A stretch of 42,140 bases of DNA, taken from the NCBI GenBank assembly GCA_964396385.1, contig CAYNFH010000025.1, positions 1 to 42,140 on the forward strand, read 5' to 3'. The notes beneath the pieces are model-generated. The model had not been told where the DNA came from, searched no databases, and saw only the letters and a list, made by a program, of their open reading frames with translations. The stretch's first letter is position 1. Each line of letters opens with the position of its first letter. The translations under genes were made by a program, and so were the position numbers. Below are positions 40,166-42,140 of the stretch, in pieces. Source of the stretch: CAYNFH01 sp964396385. Its GTDB lineage: Bacteria > Armatimonadota > Chthonomonadetes > Chthonomonadales > CAJBBX01.

Positions 40166-40387
40166 ATGGACCGAATCACCATCGACCCAGCCGTTTGCCA
40201 CGGCAAGCCAACCATCCGCGGGTTGCGGTACCCCGTGGAGTCCATTCTGGAACTCCTTAGCTCCGGAATGACCTATGATGAGGTCCTGGCCGACTACGCC
40301 GACCTCGAGCACGAGGATATCCTCGCGGTCCTAGCCTACGCGGCACGACTCACTAAGGTGAAGCGACTAGAGCCACTTGCGGCATGA
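40166..40387 (+). CDS. DUF433 antitoxin-like protein
   Basis: Predicted 73 aa; TGGAG is about 9 nt before ATG 40166. The sequence RITIDPAVCHGKPTIRGLRY, then ILELLSSGMTYDEVLADYADLE, is the classic DUF433 pattern (PxxxxGKPxIxGTR-like, then a helix-turn-helix). DUF433 proteins pair with PIN-like DUF5615 proteins and act as antitoxins. The ATGA overlap with the next gene confirms coupling. Confidence 0.93.
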   Translation: MDRITIDPAVCHGKPTIRGLRYPVESILELLSSGMTYDEVLADYADLEHEDILAVLAYAARLTKVKRLEPLAA

Positions 40388-40737
40388 ACTTCCTGGTCGA
40401 CGCGCAGTTGCCGCGGCGTTTAGTCGCGCGGCTGAGGGAGGCCGGGCACGACGCGATTCACACACTTGACCTTCCAAGCGGAAACCGCACCACGGACACG
40501 GAGATCCTCTCCATCGCCGCTCAAGAGCAGCGCGTTCTGGTAACGAAAGACGGGGATTTCGTAGACTCCTATCACATCCGCAGCGAGCCAGAGAAGCTCC
40601 TTCTGATTTCTACCGGTAACATCCGCAACGCGGAACTCGAGACGTTGCTTCTGCACAACTTACCCGCTATCGTCGCTGCATTCGGCTCATCAGGTCTGGT
40701 GGAGCTGACCCGCACCGTCCTCATCATCCATTCATAA
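40384..40737 (+). CDS. DUF5615 PIN-like toxin
   Basis: Predicted 117 aa from ATG 40384, overlapping the antitoxin stop (ATGA). MNFLVDAQLPRRLVARLREAG, then TDTEILSIAAQEQRVLVTKDGDF, gives the PIN-like pattern with Asp in FLVDAQLP, Asp/Glu in TDTEIL, and Asp in TKDGDF. This family (Mut7-C-like/DUF5615) is thought to act as an RNase toxin. The C-terminal half (LLLISTGNIRNAELETLL) is also typical. Second toxin-antitoxin unit in the window, unrelated to the one at 11743-12400. Confidence 0.92.
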   Translation: MNFLVDAQLPRRLVARLREAGHDAIHTLDLPSGNRTTDTEILSIAAQEQRVLVTKDGDFVDSYHIRSEPEKLLLISTGNIRNAELETLLLHNLPAIVAAFGSSGLVELTRTVLIIHS

Positions 40738-40751
40738 GTATCGCCGCTCTT

Positions 40752-41291
40752 CTATACCGTTGCCGCCCCGCGCGAGGCGCTCTGGACGGCGTCGCACAGC
40801 GTCTCCGCGTCCCAGTAGTCATCGTGCCGCTCGCCGTTGATGAAGAACGTCGGCGTACTGTGGACGCCGCTGTCCAGGCCGCTCTGGAACTGCCGCCGCA
40901 CCTCCGCGGCATGCACACCGGACTCCAGGTCCGCGGCGATCTTGCGGACGTCTAGCCCCAGCTCGGCCGCATAGGCCAGGAGGTTGGCGTCATCCAACGC
41001 GTTCTGGCGATTGAGAAGCAGGGCGTGCATCTCCCAGAACTTGCCCTGCGTGCCCGCGGATTCCGCCGCCTCGGCGGCCCGGTGGGCAGAGGAGTGGCGC
41101 GTCTCATTGGGGAAGTGACGGTAGACGTACCTCAGCGGAGCGCCGCACGTCCGCCGGACCTCCTCCACAATCCCCATCGCCTGGCGGCAGTGCGGGCAGT
41201 CGTAGCTGCCGTACTGCACCAGCGTAACCGCGGCGTCTTCCGGTCCGATACCGTGGTCTGCCGGTCCAACCGGCTCACTCAGCCTGGCCAT
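40752..41291 (-). CDS. DsbA-like thioredoxin-fold protein
   Basis: Predicted 179 aa; AGGAGGGA precedes ATG 41291. Active site CPHC lies in YGSYDCPHCRQAM, and the cis-Pro loop in VHSTPTFFINGE, as in DsbA/FrnE-type disulfide oxidoreductases (thioredoxin_4 group). There is no signal peptide, so it probably works in the cytoplasm, unlike classical DsbA. It lies 92 nt downstream of a TetR gene on the same strand and may be cotranscribed. Confidence 0.93.
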   Translation of the reverse strand: MARLSEPVGPADHGIGPEDAAVTLVQYGSYDCPHCRQAMGIVEEVRRTCGAPLRYVYRHFPNETRHSSAHRAAEAAESAGTQGKFWEMHALLLNRQNALDDANLLAYAAELGLDVRKIAADLESGVHAAEVRRQFQSGLDSGVHSTPTFFINGERHDDYWDAETLCDAVQSASRGAATV

Positions 41292-41383
41292 ACCTATCCC
41301 TCCTGTTCACGTACCAACCAAATCCTCTCGATACCGGACTATAGAGCCGAGCCTCGCCGGAAAGTTCCCGCTCGCTCGCGGTA

Positions 41384-41986
41384 CTACCTCCTGGATTCGA
41401 GCGCGAGGGCCGCAGCAATCCCATCCATGAGGAGATCCACCACCTGGGCGGCCACTATCTCTTGCGGGAGCCTGGTTGCGCTGGTGCTCCATTCTACGGC
41501 AGCCCCGAACAGCGACCAACTGAGGACAGAGGCAATCCTCTCCGGCGGGATTCGTCCATCCCTGTTCTCCGGCAGTTGCTGCATCAGCCAGGCCAGGATG
41601 AAGCCGTACAGCTCCTCCTGGACCACCGCGTTCACCAGAGGGTGGTGATCCCCAATGGACTTGGGACACCGGCGGACAGTGGTGTTGATGAAGTCACACA
41701 TTAGCAGGACGAGCACGCGCAGGTTGTTCTTGCTGAGCGGCGATGACGGTGATAGGTTAGCCGCAAGCGCGGCCTGGATGGCGCCGCGGAAGGCCGCATC
41801 GACCAGCGCGTCTTTATCCCGGAAGTGAGCGTAGAATGTGGCCCGGTTCAGGGTTGCCCGTTTTGTGATGTCCTGCACGCTGATGGAGCGCATGTCCTGC
41901 GTTGCGGCGAGCTCATGGAACGCCTGCAGCAGTAGCTGGCGCGTCCGCTTCACGCGTGGGTCATTCTCATTGACCGGAGATGTCAT
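41384..41986 (-). CDS. TetR-family transcriptional regulator
   Basis: Predicted 200 aa. ATG 41986 has GGAGGGGA upstream on the minus strand and gives MTSPVNENDPRVKRTRQLLL; the frame to 42058 is a longer and less likely start. The helix-turn-helix is SVQDITKRATLNRATFYAHFRDKDAL. The C-terminal domain is of the TetR_C_7/AcrR-like helical sort (FILAWLMQQLPEN, VLSWSLFGAAVEW). Targets are not evident; the following DsbA-like gene is one possibility. The sequence upstream to the window end contains a TACAAT-like -10 box but no convincing -35 box. Confidence 0.9.
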   Translation of the reverse strand: MTSPVNENDPRVKRTRQLLLQAFHELAATQDMRSISVQDITKRATLNRATFYAHFRDKDALVDAAFRGAIQAALAANLSPSSPLSKNNLRVLVLLMCDFINTTVRRCPKSIGDHHPLVNAVVQEELYGFILAWLMQQLPENRDGRIPPERIASVLSWSLFGAAVEWSTSATRLPQEIVAAQVVDLLMDGIAAALALESRR

Positions 41987-42140
41987 TCGCCTCCCCTCCA
42001 CTGTCTCATGTTTCTCGACAGTTGCCCGCCTCCGTTGCCTACGCAACAGGAGACCCATTCTGACGGTTGACTCGCCCGTCTCGGCCTCAGTAGATTGTAG
42101 CGTAACAGATGGCGCTTATACGACAAGTGCCGATTACAAG

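Overview
The window is high-GC, gene-dense DNA from a Gram-negative-type bacterium: it encodes an OmpA-type lipoprotein, a CsgG-like outer-membrane assembly protein, a Tat-exported oxidoreductase and many Sec signal peptides. The mix of DUF1080, Gfo/Idh/MocA, Vps10/BNR-repeat, PQQ-dehydrogenase, MlrC/M81 and CHAT-TPR proteins, together with heptanucleotide tandem repeats and 'TGTCATTCC...' dispersed repeats, suits a soil or environmental phylum such as Armatimonadota or Acidobacteriota. The phylum is a guess; there is no rRNA or marker gene. I saw no tRNA, rRNA, CRISPR array, IS element or prophage.

Left part (1-5230): a 5'-truncated nitrilase-type amidohydrolase with a translationally coupled methyltransferase; a repeat-filled intergenic island; a secreted DUF1080 protein followed by a Tat-exported Gfo/Idh/MocA oxidoreductase, a pair that suggests 3-keto-glycoside chemistry; a DUF1801 protein; and a small membrane-protein remnant.

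Centre-left (5281-19145) is the most interesting part. An unusual sigma-70-family factor (5281) is followed by a membrane protein with two CHCC zinc-finger (anti-sigma-like) domains (6413) and an exported TPR-CHAT putative cysteine protease (7844). Four promoter-like sites carry the same three-block motif, TGGTAAGG-N14-CCGTTCT-N5-GTTG, with identical spacing. They precede (a) the zinc-finger/CHAT operon, (b) a secreted GQYG-repeat protein, (c) a CsgG-like protein followed by a secreted beta-rich protein, and (d), on the minus strand, a paralogue of that secreted protein followed by a 942-residue lipoprotein (beta-propeller, F5/8C-like, CxxCH/alpha-toroid, OmpA). I propose a sigma-factor-controlled cell-surface regulon, possibly a curli-like fibre or envelope apparatus, with CHAT-linked control. 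The promoter motif is seen directly; the sigma assignment and the function are inference. A PIN/RHH toxin-antitoxin pair with its own promoter and operator sits inside this region.

Centre-right (19146-31383): a large Vps10/BNR-repeat secreted protein; a TetR-controlled divergent locus (DUF4386-like, SDR, DUF2306) with a perfect 8-3-8 palindrome between the divergent genes; an exported esterase convergent with a PQQ-type quinoprotein; a TMEM175-like channel; a DJ-1/PfpI remnant; and a YCII(DGPF)-type protein coupled to an ECF42-type sigma factor with a TPR-like tail.

Right part (31384-42140): an enolase-superfamily enzyme; a second TetR regulator with an SDR and an EmrAB-like efflux pair, where three copies of one operator sequence mark the regulator and both targets; a small membrane protein; a DinB-like protein; an MlrC/M81 protein; a DUF433/PIN-like (DUF5615) toxin-antitoxin pair; and a DsbA-like thioredoxin-fold protein downstream of a third TetR regulator.
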